Shown: positions 33,423 to 42,923 of the stretch, piece by piece
Numbering within the stretch: position 1 is the stretch's first letter
How the letters are laid out: the number at the start of each line of letters is the position of its first letter
Assembly (NCBI GenBank): GCA_964594635.1
Contig: CAZQMV010000004.1
Span: 62,001-126,000 of the forward strand
Direction of reading: 5' to 3'
Length of the DNA: 64,000 nt
Source: Berkiella sp964594635
GTDB lineage: Bacteria > Pseudomonadota > Gammaproteobacteria > Berkiellales > Berkiellaceae
The notes under the pieces: model-generated
What the model was told of the DNA's origin: nothing
The model's database searches: none
The model's input: the letters and a program-made list of their open reading frames with translations, nothing else
Made by a program: the position numbers and the translations under genes

Positions 33423-35327
33423 TTAATGTTCTTCTTCCAAATAGGTATATCCACTTAACCCTGAAGCCAGCATATCTAAATACTGACGACGTTCATTAGG
33501 CAAGATGGGGGCGTTTTCTAATTGCTGCTTATAGCTTTGCATCAGCTGCTGCGGCTCATAATGGACCATTCGCAAAACACTATCGACCCTGTCCCCTAGC
33601 ACGGGCTCGATTAAGCTATAGCCCCCTTTGTCATTCAGCTCTACATGCACGGAGTCTGTATCACCAAATAAATTATGCATATCTCCTAATATTTCCTGGT
33701 AAGCACCGACCAGAAAAATCCCTAAGCACTGACGAATACCTTCGACCACTGGCGGCAAAGGCAAGCTGCTTTCAATCCCTTGACCATCAACATAATGGTT
33801 AATACGCCCATCTGAATCACAGGTTAAATCTTGTAATACAGCACGTTGCGTTGGTTTTTCCAGCAAACCTTGAAGGGGCATAATGGGAAAAATTTGCTCT
33901 ATGGCCCACGCGTCAGGAATAGATTGAAACAATGAAAAATTGCAAAACAGCTTGTCTGCAAGTTTTTCATTTAACTCATCTAGTAAAACCCGCTGTGAGC
34001 GGATCTGTGCAGACAATTTAGTGCGCACCAACGTGCAAATCCGATAATAGATGTCCTCAGCAAAAGCTTTATCCGCTATTTCTATTTTTCCCTCATTAAA
34101 AGCTTCATGGACTTTAGTTAACAATCCAATGCTATCATAATAGGTTTCAACAGGCGGCATATCGGACAGGGATTGTTGTAGGCGCCACAAATCCTGAACC
34201 AGCGGTGAGGTATTTTCACTTGGAGCAGCCAATGCATGTGAACGAAATAGATTATCCGTATCAATCACTTGGGTAAGCAATACCGCATGATGCGCCGTGA
34301 GTGCTCGACCAGATTCGGTAATAATATGAGGTGTACTCAATTGATTGGCTGCGCAGATATTGGCAAAAGCGCTGATCACAGCCTCAGCATAATCCTCGAC
34401 ACTGTAGTTGCGTGAACAGTCGTTTCGCGATTGAGTACCTTCATAATCAATTCCCAACCCTCCTCCGACATCCACCGTGGAGATGGGGATACCCATTCCA
34501 TGCAGCTTGGCGTAATACTGAGCACACTCTGCAAAACCTTTTTTAATATCATGTAAATTGGCAATCTGCGATCCCAAATGGAAATGGATCAAGTGTAAGG
34601 CATGCAGTAAATTCGCTTGTTTTAATTTTTCAATCACCGCTAAAATTTGACCCGCAGTCAAACCAAATTTAGATTTCTCGCCACCGGTATTCTGCCATTT
34701 TCCTTTGCCAATTGACGATAAGCGGATCCGCATTCCCAACAAGGGTGGAATACCCATGCGTTCTGACTCTTCTAAAATAAGCTCTAGCTCTGATGGCTTT
34801 TCGATAATCAAGGTGATTTGATGGCCCAAGACCCGACTGATCAGCGCTAAACGAATGTACTCACGATCTTTATAACCATTACAGATAATGACGCTGCCCT
34901 TTTTTTGACTTAATGCCATCACTGCCATTAACTCAGGCTTGCTACCCGCTTCTAAGCCGACATTGTAGCGATCCGTGCGCAGCAGTTGCTCAACGACACG
35001 CCGATGCTGATTGACTTTAATAGGGTAAACACAGGTATAACCGCCTTGATAATTCGCTTTTGTGCGCGCTTTATCAAAGGCGTCACATAGTCTCTTAACG
35101 CGATCTTTTAAAATGTCTGAAAACCGCACCAGTACCGGCAGTGTTAACCCCGCACGCCTTAAAGCGTTAACCAGCTCTGGAAATGCCACTTCTGTTTTGG
35201 CTTCTGATAATTTGGCACACAGCTCACCCTTATCATTAATATCAAAATAGCCATCGCTCCAATGATCGACATTGTAAACGTCACGTGCATCTTCAACTGT
35301 CCAGGATTTTTCAGCGGTTTTCTTCAT
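33423..35327 (-). CDS. speA: Biosynthetic arginine decarboxylase
   Basis: PLP enzyme converting arginine to agmatine, the first step of the arginine route to putrescine. The 634-residue product matches SpeA in length and in segments such as YTCVYPIKVNQHR (PLP Lys), HFHLGSQI, VDVGGGLGIDYEG and the C-terminal PDAWAIEQIFPIMPL. It is divergent from speE across 118 bases, so the two polyamine genes may share a regulatory region. No agmatinase or agmatine deiminase gene is in the window. Confidence 0.97.
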   Translation of the reverse strand: MKKTAEKSWTVEDARDVYNVDHWSDGYFDINDKGELCAKLSEAKTEVAFPELVNALRRAGLTLPVLVRFSDILKDRVKRLCDAFDKARTKANYQGGYTCVYPIKVNQHRRVVEQLLRTDRYNVGLEAGSKPELMAVMALSQKKGSVIICNGYKDREYIRLALISRVLGHQITLIIEKPSELELILEESERMGIPPLLGMRIRLSSIGKGKWQNTGGEKSKFGLTAGQILAVIEKLKQANLLHALHLIHFHLGSQIANLHDIKKGFAECAQYYAKLHGMGIPISTVDVGGGLGIDYEGTQSRNDCSRNYSVEDYAEAVISAFANICAANQLSTPHIITESGRALTAHHAVLLTQVIDTDNLFRSHALAAPSENTSPLVQDLWRLQQSLSDMPPVETYYDSIGLLTKVHEAFNEGKIEIADKAFAEDIYYRICTLVRTKLSAQIRSQRVLLDELNEKLADKLFCNFSLFQSIPDAWAIEQIFPIMPLQGLLEKPTQRAVLQDLTCDSDGRINHYVDGQGIESSLPLPPVVEGIRQCLGIFLVGAYQEILGDMHNLFGDTDSVHVELNDKGGYSLIEPVLGDRVDSVLRMVHYEPQQLMQSYKQQLENAPILPNERRQYLDMLASGLSGYTYLEEEH

Positions 35328-35445
35328 TAGGGTGGTTTACCTCATCTCATTTTATATATTGTCAGTTAACTTTATTGTGGTATGAAAGCCCTTTCTAAGG
35401 TATCTTGCACCCTTCATATTTTTGCCGTGAAGGATGGGTCTTCAA

Positions 35446-36291
35446 ATGCTCAATAATCAAACATGGTTCACCGAATCTAACTCAAGCTGGGGAACCGGTT
35501 TTAGCCTGCAAATTAAAGCAAAACTTTGCGAAGAACAATCACCTTATCAAAAAATAGCCATTTATGAGACAACCCACTTCGGTTATTTGATGACCATTGA
35601 TGACATTATCATGCTCAGCACCGCTGATAATTTTCTTTATCATGAAATGATGTCCCACCCTGTCTTGTTCACCCACCCCAATCCCAAAAATGTGGTGATT
35701 ATTGGGGGCGGTGATTGTGGCACACTCAAAGAAGTGTTGAAGCATTCCGTCGAAAGCGTCGTGCAGATCGATATCGATGAAAAAGTAACCAGACTTGCTG
35801 AAAAATATTTTCCTGAATTGTGCGCTTCAAATGGCGATCCCCGTGCAACGCTGCTATTCCAAGACGGTATTCGCTGGATGCAGGAAGCCAAAACAAGCAG
35901 CATCGATATTATTATCGTGGACTCAACCGATCCCATCGGCCCTGCTGAAGGTCTGTTTAATCAGGCATTTTATGAACAGTGCTATCGTGTATTAAGAGAA
36001 GATGGTTTATTAGTGCAACAAAGCGAATCGCCGCTTATTCACCAGCAATTGCTTAAAGATATGCGCAGCGCCATGAAGAATGCCGATTTTGCTGATTTAT
36101 TAACCCTGACTTTCCCACAACCGGTTTATCCTTCCGGCTGGTGGAGCGCGACAATTGCAGCCAAGAAAACTATGGCGCACTTTCGCAAAGATGAGGCCAC
36201 GTTTAATAAACTGAATACCAAATACTACCAGTTTGCGATCCATGAAGCGGCTTTAACGCCGATTCCGATGTTGAAGCAGTTGTTTGCTTAA
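35446..36291 (+). CDS. speE: Spermidine synthase (polyamine aminopropyltransferase)
   Basis: Transfers the aminopropyl group from decarboxylated S-adenosylmethionine to putrescine. The ATG at 35446 gives 281 residues; the upstream in-frame ATG at 35434 overlaps the probable GAAGGA ribosome-binding site. Motifs include GYLMTIDD, YHEMMSHP, the Gly-rich VIIGGGDCGTLKE and the DSTDPIGPA gate loop. It is divergent from speA. A 120-base inverted-repeat element immediately follows its stop. Confidence 0.96.
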   Translation: MLNNQTWFTESNSSWGTGFSLQIKAKLCEEQSPYQKIAIYETTHFGYLMTIDDIIMLSTADNFLYHEMMSHPVLFTHPNPKNVVIIGGGDCGTLKEVLKHSVESVVQIDIDEKVTRLAEKYFPELCASNGDPRATLLFQDGIRWMQEAKTSSIDIIIVDSTDPIGPAEGLFNQAFYEQCYRVLREDGLLVQQSESPLIHQQLLKDMRSAMKNADFADLLTLTFPQPVYPSGWWSATIAAKKTMAHFRKDEATFNKLNTKYYQFAIHEAALTPIPMLKQLFA

Positions 36292-36294
36292 ATC

Positions 36295-36414
36295 TAAATC
36301 CCCCTCGCTTCGCGACCCCTCTTTACAAAAGAGGGGGCTGGTTCGCTTTGCTCACCCGGATCTTTTAGCCCACTTTCGTAAAGGGGGCGGCGAGCAACGC
36401 GAGCGGGGGATTTA
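36295..36414. repeat. 120-bp extragenic palindromic element with TAAATCCCCC termini
   Basis: The element is bounded by perfect 10-base inverted repeats TAAATCCCCC (36295-36304) and GGGGGATTTA (36405-36414) and exactly fills the gap between the speE and glnB stop codons. Inside is a perfect 9-base hairpin CCCCTCTTT-ACA-AAAGAGGGG (36316-36336). Its right half (36366-36417) recurs at 54467-54517 next to polA. It looks like a MITE/REP-type dispersed repeat and may double as a bidirectional terminator. Confidence 0.8.
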
Positions 36415-36753
36415 CTACAGCGCATCCTCACCCTTTTCACCGGTTCTAATGCGTATGACTTCTTCCAGCGGCGTCACAAAAATCTTGCCATCCCCAATCT
36501 TGCCCGTATGGGCAGCCTTTAAAATGGTCTCGATGATTAAATCCACCTCATCATCTTTAACAGCGATTTCAATTTTGGCTTTAGGCAAAAAATCGACCAC
36601 ATATTCAGCGCCTCGATAAAGCTCGGTATGGCCTTTTTGTCGACCAAATCCTTTGACTTCGGTGACGGTGATCCCTTGCACATTGAGCTCTGAAAGTGCT
36701 TCACGAACATCATCTAATTTAAACGGTTTGACGATGGCACAAATCCATTTCAT
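36415..36753 (-). CDS. glnB: Nitrogen regulatory protein P-II
   Basis: Trimeric signal protein sensing 2-oxoglutarate and ATP/ADP and controlling glutamine synthetase regulation or ammonium transport. It has the standard 112 residues, the T-loop with uridylylation site Tyr51 (RGAEYVVDF) and the C-terminal GKIGDGKIFV motif. No amtB is adjacent, so GlnB is chosen tentatively over GlnK. It is divergent from ubiK. The stop codon abuts the 120-bp repeat element. Confidence 0.95.
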   Translation of the reverse strand: MKWICAIVKPFKLDDVREALSELNVQGITVTEVKGFGRQKGHTELYRGAEYVVDFLPKAKIEIAVKDDEVDLIIETILKAAHTGKIGDGKIFVTPLEEVIRIRTGEKGEDAL

Positions 36754-36827
36754 TCTTGCTCACTCCTTATCTCTTATGGTACGGTCACAGCCATTCCTGT
36801 TCTCTAAAAGTATCATAGGAGTCTTTG

Positions 36828-37076
36828 ATGTTCGATCCTAAATTCGCCGAAGATATGGCAAAACAGTTCGTTGACTCTCTTCCGCCCGGCATGAAAGCCT
36901 TTCAACAAGAAGTTGAAAATCGTTTTAAACAATTTTTACAACAATCTTTTAATAAAATGGATCTTGTTACGCGCGAAGAATTTGATATTCAAACACAGGT
37001 ATTAGCAAAAACACGCGCCAAATTGACTGCCCTGGAAGAAACCGTTGCAGCTTTAGAAAAGGAATTACAAAAATAG
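36828..37076 (+). CDS. ubiK: Ubiquinone biosynthesis accessory factor UbiK (YqiC/BMFP)
   Basis: Small coiled-coil protein that with UbiJ supports aerobic ubiquinone synthesis and associates with membranes. From the ATG at 36828 (ribosome-binding site TAGGAG upstream) it has 82 residues. The amphipathic N-terminus (FAEDMAKQFVDSLPPGMKAF) and the C-terminal trimeric coiled coil (REEFDIQTQVLAKTRAKL) are family hallmarks. It ends 3 bases from the convergent phosphatidyltransferase gene. Confidence 0.93.
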   Translation: MFDPKFAEDMAKQFVDSLPPGMKAFQQEVENRFKQFLQQSFNKMDLVTREEFDIQTQVLAKTRAKLTALEETVAALEKELQK

Positions 37077-37079
37077 CCG

Positions 37080-37691
37080 TTAGAATTCATCTATCTCCAT
37101 CGGTATTTGACGCATAAATTCCGTGATACGAATCAATGTGGTCAAAAACACGAGGATCACAAAAACAGCACCAAGCAATCTAAATTGCTCGGGGAAAAGC
37201 ATCATTAAAATAAAGAAAGCAAAAGCTTCGAATCGTTCAATAATTCCCTTGCTGTAATGAAAGCTTTTTTCACTGTGATTCGCTGAAAAAATGCCTACCA
37301 CTAAAAATGATGTAACGCAGCATAAAATGCTGCCTAGCATTAAAATGCAAATAAAGCCGCGTGTTTCTGGCTCTATCCAATAAAGGCCCAACACCGCTGC
37401 AAATTCAACTAAACGATCAATGGCAATATCTAAAACAGCACCACTTGAGGTGACACACCCCATTTTGCGCGCTAAGGCACCATCAACAATATCGCAATAG
37501 CCTGAAAATAATAACAAGCCACATGCCAACAACGTGGAACCATTCATTAAGGCTACGCAAGCCGCAATACCACTCACTCCAGCTAGAAAGGTGATCTGCT
37601 GCGGCAATAATGTGGCTCTTTGCGCCAAATGATTGACGACGCCATCAACGAAGTACTTAGAAAACGCGGGACGCAAATAATTTTCTAACAC
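37080..37691 (-). CDS. CDP-alcohol phosphatidyltransferase
   Basis: Integral-membrane phospholipid-synthesis enzyme. The 203-residue product has the signature D-G-x2-A-R-x8-G-x3-D-x3-D in full (from the DGALAR segment to the VLDIAID segment) and about five or six transmembrane segments. Family members make phosphatidylglycerophosphate, phosphatidylserine or phosphatidylinositol-type lipids; the acceptor cannot be told from the sequence. It is convergent with ubiK. Confidence 0.88.
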   Translation of the reverse strand: MLENYLRPAFSKYFVDGVVNHLAQRATLLPQQITFLAGVSGIAACVALMNGSTLLACGLLLFSGYCDIVDGALARKMGCVTSSGAVLDIAIDRLVEFAAVLGLYWIEPETRGFICILMLGSILCCVTSFLVVGIFSANHSEKSFHYSKGIIERFEAFAFFILMMLFPEQFRLLGAVFVILVFLTTLIRITEFMRQIPMEIDEF

Positions 37692-37773
37692 AATTTGGCC
37701 TCACTGCTTTGCCTGTACGTTTGTTAATCAACTATCTTTAGATAGGGTACTCTACGTCGGTAAAGGAAATACC

Positions 37774-39225
37774 GTGAATCTACGCTCTCGTTTGATAATG
37801 ATAGGATGCTTTGTTTTGCTTGTGCAAATGATTGCGCTGGTTAGTTTGTATTATTTTTCATTTGAACCTGAAATTAACAATCTGGAAAAAAGGTCAGTAG
37901 AGAAACATTTACGCCGCAGTCTTGAAAATTTTCAACGCCAACTCTATGTATTAGAACAAATTACTCAACTGCTGACCTGGCAACCGGTAATCTCAAATCT
38001 GGCCAACAGCGAAGCGATACCACAGAATATCCCCAAAGATCCCCTTTTGGAAAAAATGGCTCAATACGAATTAAATTTAATGTATATCTTAAATACCGAT
38101 AAAAAAGTCATTTGGGAAGAAATCATTAATCTTAGCAATGAACAGTCTTATCCCCATCAAGGCTTCTTAACGTCACTGTGGGAAAATTACCCTGGCTTTT
38201 TAGAACACCCTTCGATGATGAGCCTCCAAGCCGGTATCTATAATAGCTCGTTAGGCCCTATGTTTATTGTGTCAACTCCGATTGCCGATTACAAATACCC
38301 ACAAACCGTCAAAGGCATCTTAATTGTTGGTAGGTTGATCACCCCAGAAATGATCCAGTTCCTTGAGAATCTGACATTTACCGATATGAAAATATGGCCA
38401 TTAGAAGGTGCCTCCTTAAGTAGTAAGCATCTCAATATTATTGAACGTATCCAACAAAGTAGCACTGACTATATTATTGAAAGAAATGACAACTCTCTTC
38501 ATGGCTATATGTCACTGCCGGACTTGAGCGGCAAACCTAATCTATTGATCTCTATCGTGACCGGTCGAGTGATTAAAAACTTAACAAACCTTGTGCTTTT
38601 GAAAAGTGTTTCTATATTCGTGGTATCGGAAATTTTATTTTTAATCTTACTCTTTTATTTAATTCGCCACGCGTTAGTTGTTCCTGCGCATCAACTGGTC
38701 GAGCGGATACATCATACCGATAAAAAATGGACTCCCCCTGTTTTGGCGGTCAACCCCTCTTCTGATATGGGACAGCTGACCATTGCCATTAACCATTTTA
38801 TGTCAAGACAGCAAAACCAATTATCTCATGACACCACCATTGCTTTCCGTGAAGGCATGAACCAAGCTCGGCAAGATTTATATCAAGAATTTGAAGAAAC
38901 ACTGTTACCATTGATCCAAGGTCTAGATTGGTTTGAGAAAAAGCTTACTAACTTACCCACCAATGATATAGAATGGATCCTGGCTGAAAGTAAAACAGCG
39001 CATTTATCGCCCGAAATATGGGCTAAATATACTGAACGATTGCAAGTGATTAATGATCGCTTGCGCCAACAACAAAAAGAAATGCGCCAACATATTTTTG
39101 AATTACACACAAAAGCATTGCGTAATGCTGCTGTTTTAAGAGCCATTTCGCGCAGCTTAGATCCAGCGAAGCAATTTACACCGCTTGGCGGAAAATATAA
39201 GGATAAGCTGTCAACAACTAGATAA
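37774..39225 (+). CDS. Membrane protein with CHASE4-like periplasmic sensor and no output domain
   Basis: A 483-residue protein starting at GTG (ribosome-binding site AAAGGAA). Transmembrane segment 1 (about 9-29) is followed by a periplasmic region of about 240 residues resembling CHASE4 sensor domains (PIADYKYPQTVKGILIVGR). Transmembrane segment 2 (about 271-296), a short linker in HAMP position and a helical, coiled-coil cytoplasmic tail follow. No kinase, GGDEF/EAL, cyclase or methyl-accepting module is seen. It may signal through a partner protein; the next gene is a Kef-type antiporter 48 bases downstream. Confidence 0.66.
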   Translation: MNLRSRLIMIGCFVLLVQMIALVSLYYFSFEPEINNLEKRSVEKHLRRSLENFQRQLYVLEQITQLLTWQPVISNLANSEAIPQNIPKDPLLEKMAQYELNLMYILNTDKKVIWEEIINLSNEQSYPHQGFLTSLWENYPGFLEHPSMMSLQAGIYNSSLGPMFIVSTPIADYKYPQTVKGILIVGRLITPEMIQFLENLTFTDMKIWPLEGASLSSKHLNIIERIQQSSTDYIIERNDNSLHGYMSLPDLSGKPNLLISIVTGRVIKNLTNLVLLKSVSIFVVSEILFLILLFYLIRHALVVPAHQLVERIHHTDKKWTPPVLAVNPSSDMGQLTIAINHFMSRQQNQLSHDTTIAFREGMNQARQDLYQEFEETLLPLIQGLDWFEKKLTNLPTNDIEWILAESKTAHLSPEIWAKYTERLQVINDRLRQQQKEMRQHIFELHTKALRNAAVLRAISRSLDPAKQFTPLGGKYKDKLSTTR

Positions 39226-39273
39226 TAGTGACAACATCTTTTATGATTCTATGAAATAAAGTGAGAGGCGTAC

Positions 39274-41244
39274 GTGTCCAGTTTTAAAATTCTTTTAATT
39301 ATTCTAGGTCTTGCCGTTGTGATCGTCTCCATTTTGCGACGAATGCATCTACCCCCTATTCTGGGTTACCTTATTGCGGGTGCCCTCGTCGGCCCCTATG
39401 GGCTAGGTCTATTAGAAAGTAAAGAAGAAATACGCTACATTGCGGAATTTGGTGTCGTTTTCTTGCTGTTCTCGATTGGTCTTGAGCTTTCATTACCCAA
39501 ATTGGTTTCCATGCGACGTGCGTTGTTGGGTTTGGGGGGAATGCAGGTTCTCCTTTGCACCGCTCTTGCGATGATTGTTGCCAAGGTGGTTGGCCTTAGC
39601 TGGCCCGCCGCCATTGCCGTGTCAGGGGCTTTAGCCCTCTCCTCTACGGCCGTTGCCACTAAACAACTCGTGGAACAAGATGAACTTCATCAGCCACACG
39701 GTAAGCTCGCTTTAGCGATTTTGCTTTTTCAAGATTTAGCCGCAGTACCTTTTTTGATTGTGGTACCCGCCATGGCGGGCAGTGGCCAAGATTCTCTGCT
39801 CGAAGTGTTAGGGGTTAGGATCGCAGTCGGAACTTTAATTTTCCTCATTATGCTTGCAGCAGGGCGCTGGTTATTGCGACCTCTTTTTCATCATATCGCA
39901 CAAGCACGCTCTTCAGAGCTTTTTATGTTAACCACCTTGTTAGTGGTTTTAGCTTCCGCTTTTTTAACCGAGCACTATGGCCTCTCTGCTGCGCTAGGTG
40001 CTTTTTTAGCGGGCGTGATGTTAGCCGAAACCGAATACGCGCATCAAATTGAATCCGATATTCAACCGTTTCGTGATATTTTACTTGGTTTGTTTTTTAT
40101 CTCTGTCGGCCTTGTGATCAATCCGCGCGTTATCGTTTCTGACTGGCCTTGGATTTTAAGCATTTTGGTTTCTTTAATTGTTTTTAAAACAGTGGTGATT
40201 ACCTGGTTAGCAAAATTTGCCAATGTTTCCCCCCTAAGTGCTCTTCGCACAGGCTTAGTGTTAGCTCAAGGAGGAGAGTTCGGATTGTTTTTATTAGCGG
40301 TTGCCCTAGATAAAAAAGTGATCGATCTGCATGCCGATCAGATTGTTATTGCGGCAATCGTCATTAGTATGGCAGTTTCACCCTTACTCATCCGCAAAAG
40401 TGAAAAAATTGCACTCTTTATCTTGAAGTATATTGGCAAAAAGACGCAAGAAGAAACAGTCGATCTGACGACTGCGCCTAAACATCAAGAAGATCATGTG
40501 ATTATTTGTGGCTATGGTCGCGTAGGCCAGACCTTAGCGCGCTTTTTAGAATTTGAAGGGATACCTTTTGTCGGCCTCGATGTGGATCCTGTGCGTTTAC
40601 GCGAAGCAAGAGCGGCTGCCGAACCTGTTTTCTTTGGCGATCCCTCGCAAGAAAGTGTACTCAACGCCGCTGGGATCGACAAAGCAAAAATGCTGATTAT
40701 TGCTTTCTCTCATCCTAAGCAAGCACTCAAAATATTACGTAATGTACGCCACCTTAACAAAGACATTCCCGTTTTAGTGCGCACCACAGACGATAGCGAT
40801 CTTGAGGCGCTACAAATTGCAGGGGCAACAGAGGTGATCCCCGACAAACTGGAATCAAGTCTGATGCTCGCCTCTCATATGTTGATATTACTGGGTCAAT
40901 CACCCGCTAAAGCCCAGCAGCAAGTCAAAGAAGTGAAAGCGAACCGCTACAAATTTTTACGGAGCTTTTATGAAGGGGAAAATATTGGGCATCTGGAGCA
41001 AATATCACCCGAGAAAACCCATCTGCATGCGGTTGAGCTAACCGACGGTGCTTATGCCATTGGCAAAACACTCGAAGAGCTGATTGCAGAAAAAATCCCC
41101 GTCTCCCTTTCTTCCTTTTCACGCGGGGGCTATAAGTGCCATGCACCAGCTGCCCACACGATTTTGCAACCTGGTGATGTCCTGGTTATTGCTGGTACCA
41201 ACCAAGAAATCTTTAACGTCGAAGAGAAACTCTTACAGGGTTAA
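39274..41244 (+). CDS. Kef-type monovalent cation:proton antiporter (CPA2) with RCK domain
   Basis: Inner-membrane K+/H+ antiporter of the CPA2 family. The 656-residue product starts at GTG and has about 12 transmembrane segments (residues 1-380), with LSSTAVATKQL and the AQGGEFGLFLL helix typical of KefB/KefC/YbaL. A TrkA-N (RCK) nucleotide-binding domain follows (GYGRVGQTLARFLE near 410) and then a TrkA-C-like domain (about 565-655). Whether it is glutathione-gated like KefB/KefC cannot be decided. Confidence 0.92.
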   Translation: MSSFKILLIILGLAVVIVSILRRMHLPPILGYLIAGALVGPYGLGLLESKEEIRYIAEFGVVFLLFSIGLELSLPKLVSMRRALLGLGGMQVLLCTALAMIVAKVVGLSWPAAIAVSGALALSSTAVATKQLVEQDELHQPHGKLALAILLFQDLAAVPFLIVVPAMAGSGQDSLLEVLGVRIAVGTLIFLIMLAAGRWLLRPLFHHIAQARSSELFMLTTLLVVLASAFLTEHYGLSAALGAFLAGVMLAETEYAHQIESDIQPFRDILLGLFFISVGLVINPRVIVSDWPWILSILVSLIVFKTVVITWLAKFANVSPLSALRTGLVLAQGGEFGLFLLAVALDKKVIDLHADQIVIAAIVISMAVSPLLIRKSEKIALFILKYIGKKTQEETVDLTTAPKHQEDHVIICGYGRVGQTLARFLEFEGIPFVGLDVDPVRLREARAAAEPVFFGDPSQESVLNAAGIDKAKMLIIAFSHPKQALKILRNVRHLNKDIPVLVRTTDDSDLEALQIAGATEVIPDKLESSLMLASHMLILLGQSPAKAQQQVKEVKANRYKFLRSFYEGENIGHLEQISPEKTHLHAVELTDGAYAIGKTLEELIAEKIPVSLSSFSRGGYKCHAPAAHTILQPGDVLVIAGTNQEIFNVEEKLLQG

Positions 41245-41260
41245 AACGACCAAGCGCTTG

Positions 41261-41316
41261 TCCGCCATAGCTTTCTTGTCATACCTAGCTTTAGCGAATC
41301 AGGAAGCGACGGCGGA
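41261..41316. repeat. Possible extragenic inverted repeat
   Basis: Arms TCCGCC (41261-41266) and GGCGGA (41311-41316) enclose a segment with two copies of TAGCTTT. The pattern resembles widespread TCCGCC...GGCGGA palindromic extragenic units, here apparently interrupted. No second copy was found in the window. Confidence 0.35.
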
Positions 41317-41382
41317 AAGCAGGTTGGCTACGTTACGCAGGATGAGGTAAATTTATCCTGTTTCCCTAATGAGAGCAGTCAG

Positions 41383-42891
41383 ATGTCGCTCGCAACCGTC
41401 TATAGCCGTGCCAGCTTTGGTCTTTTAGCCCCTCAAGTGGTGGTTGAAACCCACCTCTCTAATGGTTTGCCGCAATTTACGATTGTGGGTTTACCAGAAA
41501 CCGCTGTGAAAGAAAGCAAAGATCGTGTGCGCAGTGCTTTATTACAAAGTGGCTACGATTTCCCAAGACGACGCATCACCGTTAACTTGGCACCTGCGGA
41601 TCTCCCTAAAGAAGGAGGTCGTTTCGATTTGCCTATTGCTATCAGTATCTTGCTGGCTTCAGAGCAACTTCATTGCAAAGAAATCAACCAATACGAATTG
41701 GCAGGTGAACTTTCTTTAGGCGGTGAATTGCGTGCCATTAAAGGCATCTTACCCCTTGCACTCGCCACCCAAAAAATCGGGCGACAACTTATTATCCCCG
41801 TTGTTAATCAAACAGAAGCCGCTTGGGTCTCGCCGTTAACGATTTATGCCATGCCTAGTTTTAAAAGTGTTTGCACCCATTTAAGCGGTTTAGCAACTCA
41901 TTTACCTCTTAGTCCACAAACAACCGCCTTCACCCAAAGCGATGAAGCCTGTCTTTCAGAAGTGTGTGGACAACAACATGCAAAACGGGCTTTAGAGATC
42001 GCGGCAGCAGGTGCTCACAGTTTATTAATGACAGGCCCTCCTGGCACCGGAAAAACCATGCTGGCGAGTCGCCTTAGCACCATTTTACCCCCACTTGAGC
42101 ATTCTGAAGCGTTGGAAATTGCAGCTATTTATTCGATTAGCCAGCAAGGCTTTGATGCACGAACCTTAAAAAAACGCCCCTTTCGCCGCCCTCACCACAC
42201 CGCTTCCGCTGTCTCATTAGTGGGTGGTGGGCGCTATCCTTTACCCGGAGAAGTGTCTTTGGCACATCTGGGTGTGCTGTTTTTAGATGAACTGCCAGAA
42301 TTTAGCCGGCATGTATTAGAGGTATTGCGTGAGCCACTTGAATCGGGCTGCATTCATCTCTCGCGCGCGCAAGGCCAAGCCGAATATCCAGCCAGCTGCC
42401 AATTAATCGCAGCAATGAATCCTTGCCCTTGCGGTTATTTATCCTCCACCACCCATGCTTGCCGCTGTACGCCTGAACAAATTCAACGTTATCGCAATAA
42501 GATCTCAGGTCCCTTGCTTGATCGTATTGATATGCATATTGAGGTACCTGCTCTTCCTGCATCACAACTGGCAGATTTTGATCCGACCCTCGAAGAAACA
42601 AGCCTTACGATCCAAAAACGCGTCTTGCAAGCTCGTATCCATCAACAGGCACGCGGACCCCATCCCAATGCCAAACTCAGCACGCGTGACATTGTCGATT
42701 TTTGCAAGTTAGATAAACCGGCCGAGCATCTGCTCACCATTGCGATGGAGAAATTAGGGATCTCTGCGAGAGCTTATCATCGCATTCTGAAAGTCGCCCG
42801 AACTATTGCCGACCTAGATAATTCAGAAAGCATCCAAAATGCACACGTCGCTGAAGCCATTCAGTTTCGAAAATATGACAGACAAGCATAA
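41383..42891 (+). CDS. comM: ComM/YifB family Mg-chelatase-like AAA+ ATPase
   Basis: Hexameric branch-migration helicase that promotes integration of incoming DNA during natural transformation. The 502-residue product has the N-terminal ChlI-like domain (LATVYSRASFGLLAP), Walker A TGPPGTGKTML (about 218-228), the DELPEFSRHVLEVLREPLE segment, and a Cys-containing zinc-like segment NPCPCGYL. Presence implies, but does not prove, competence. Length is standard. Confidence 0.95.
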   Translation: MSLATVYSRASFGLLAPQVVVETHLSNGLPQFTIVGLPETAVKESKDRVRSALLQSGYDFPRRRITVNLAPADLPKEGGRFDLPIAISILLASEQLHCKEINQYELAGELSLGGELRAIKGILPLALATQKIGRQLIIPVVNQTEAAWVSPLTIYAMPSFKSVCTHLSGLATHLPLSPQTTAFTQSDEACLSEVCGQQHAKRALEIAAAGAHSLLMTGPPGTGKTMLASRLSTILPPLEHSEALEIAAIYSISQQGFDARTLKKRPFRRPHHTASAVSLVGGGRYPLPGEVSLAHLGVLFLDELPEFSRHVLEVLREPLESGCIHLSRAQGQAEYPASCQLIAAMNPCPCGYLSSTTHACRCTPEQIQRYRNKISGPLLDRIDMHIEVPALPASQLADFDPTLEETSLTIQKRVLQARIHQQARGPHPNAKLSTRDIVDFCKLDKPAEHLLTIAMEKLGISARAYHRILKVARTIADLDNSESIQNAHVAEAIQFRKYDRQA

Positions 42892-42923
42892 TGCGTTAAG
42901 ATGTTCCAAAACGATTAAAAGGA

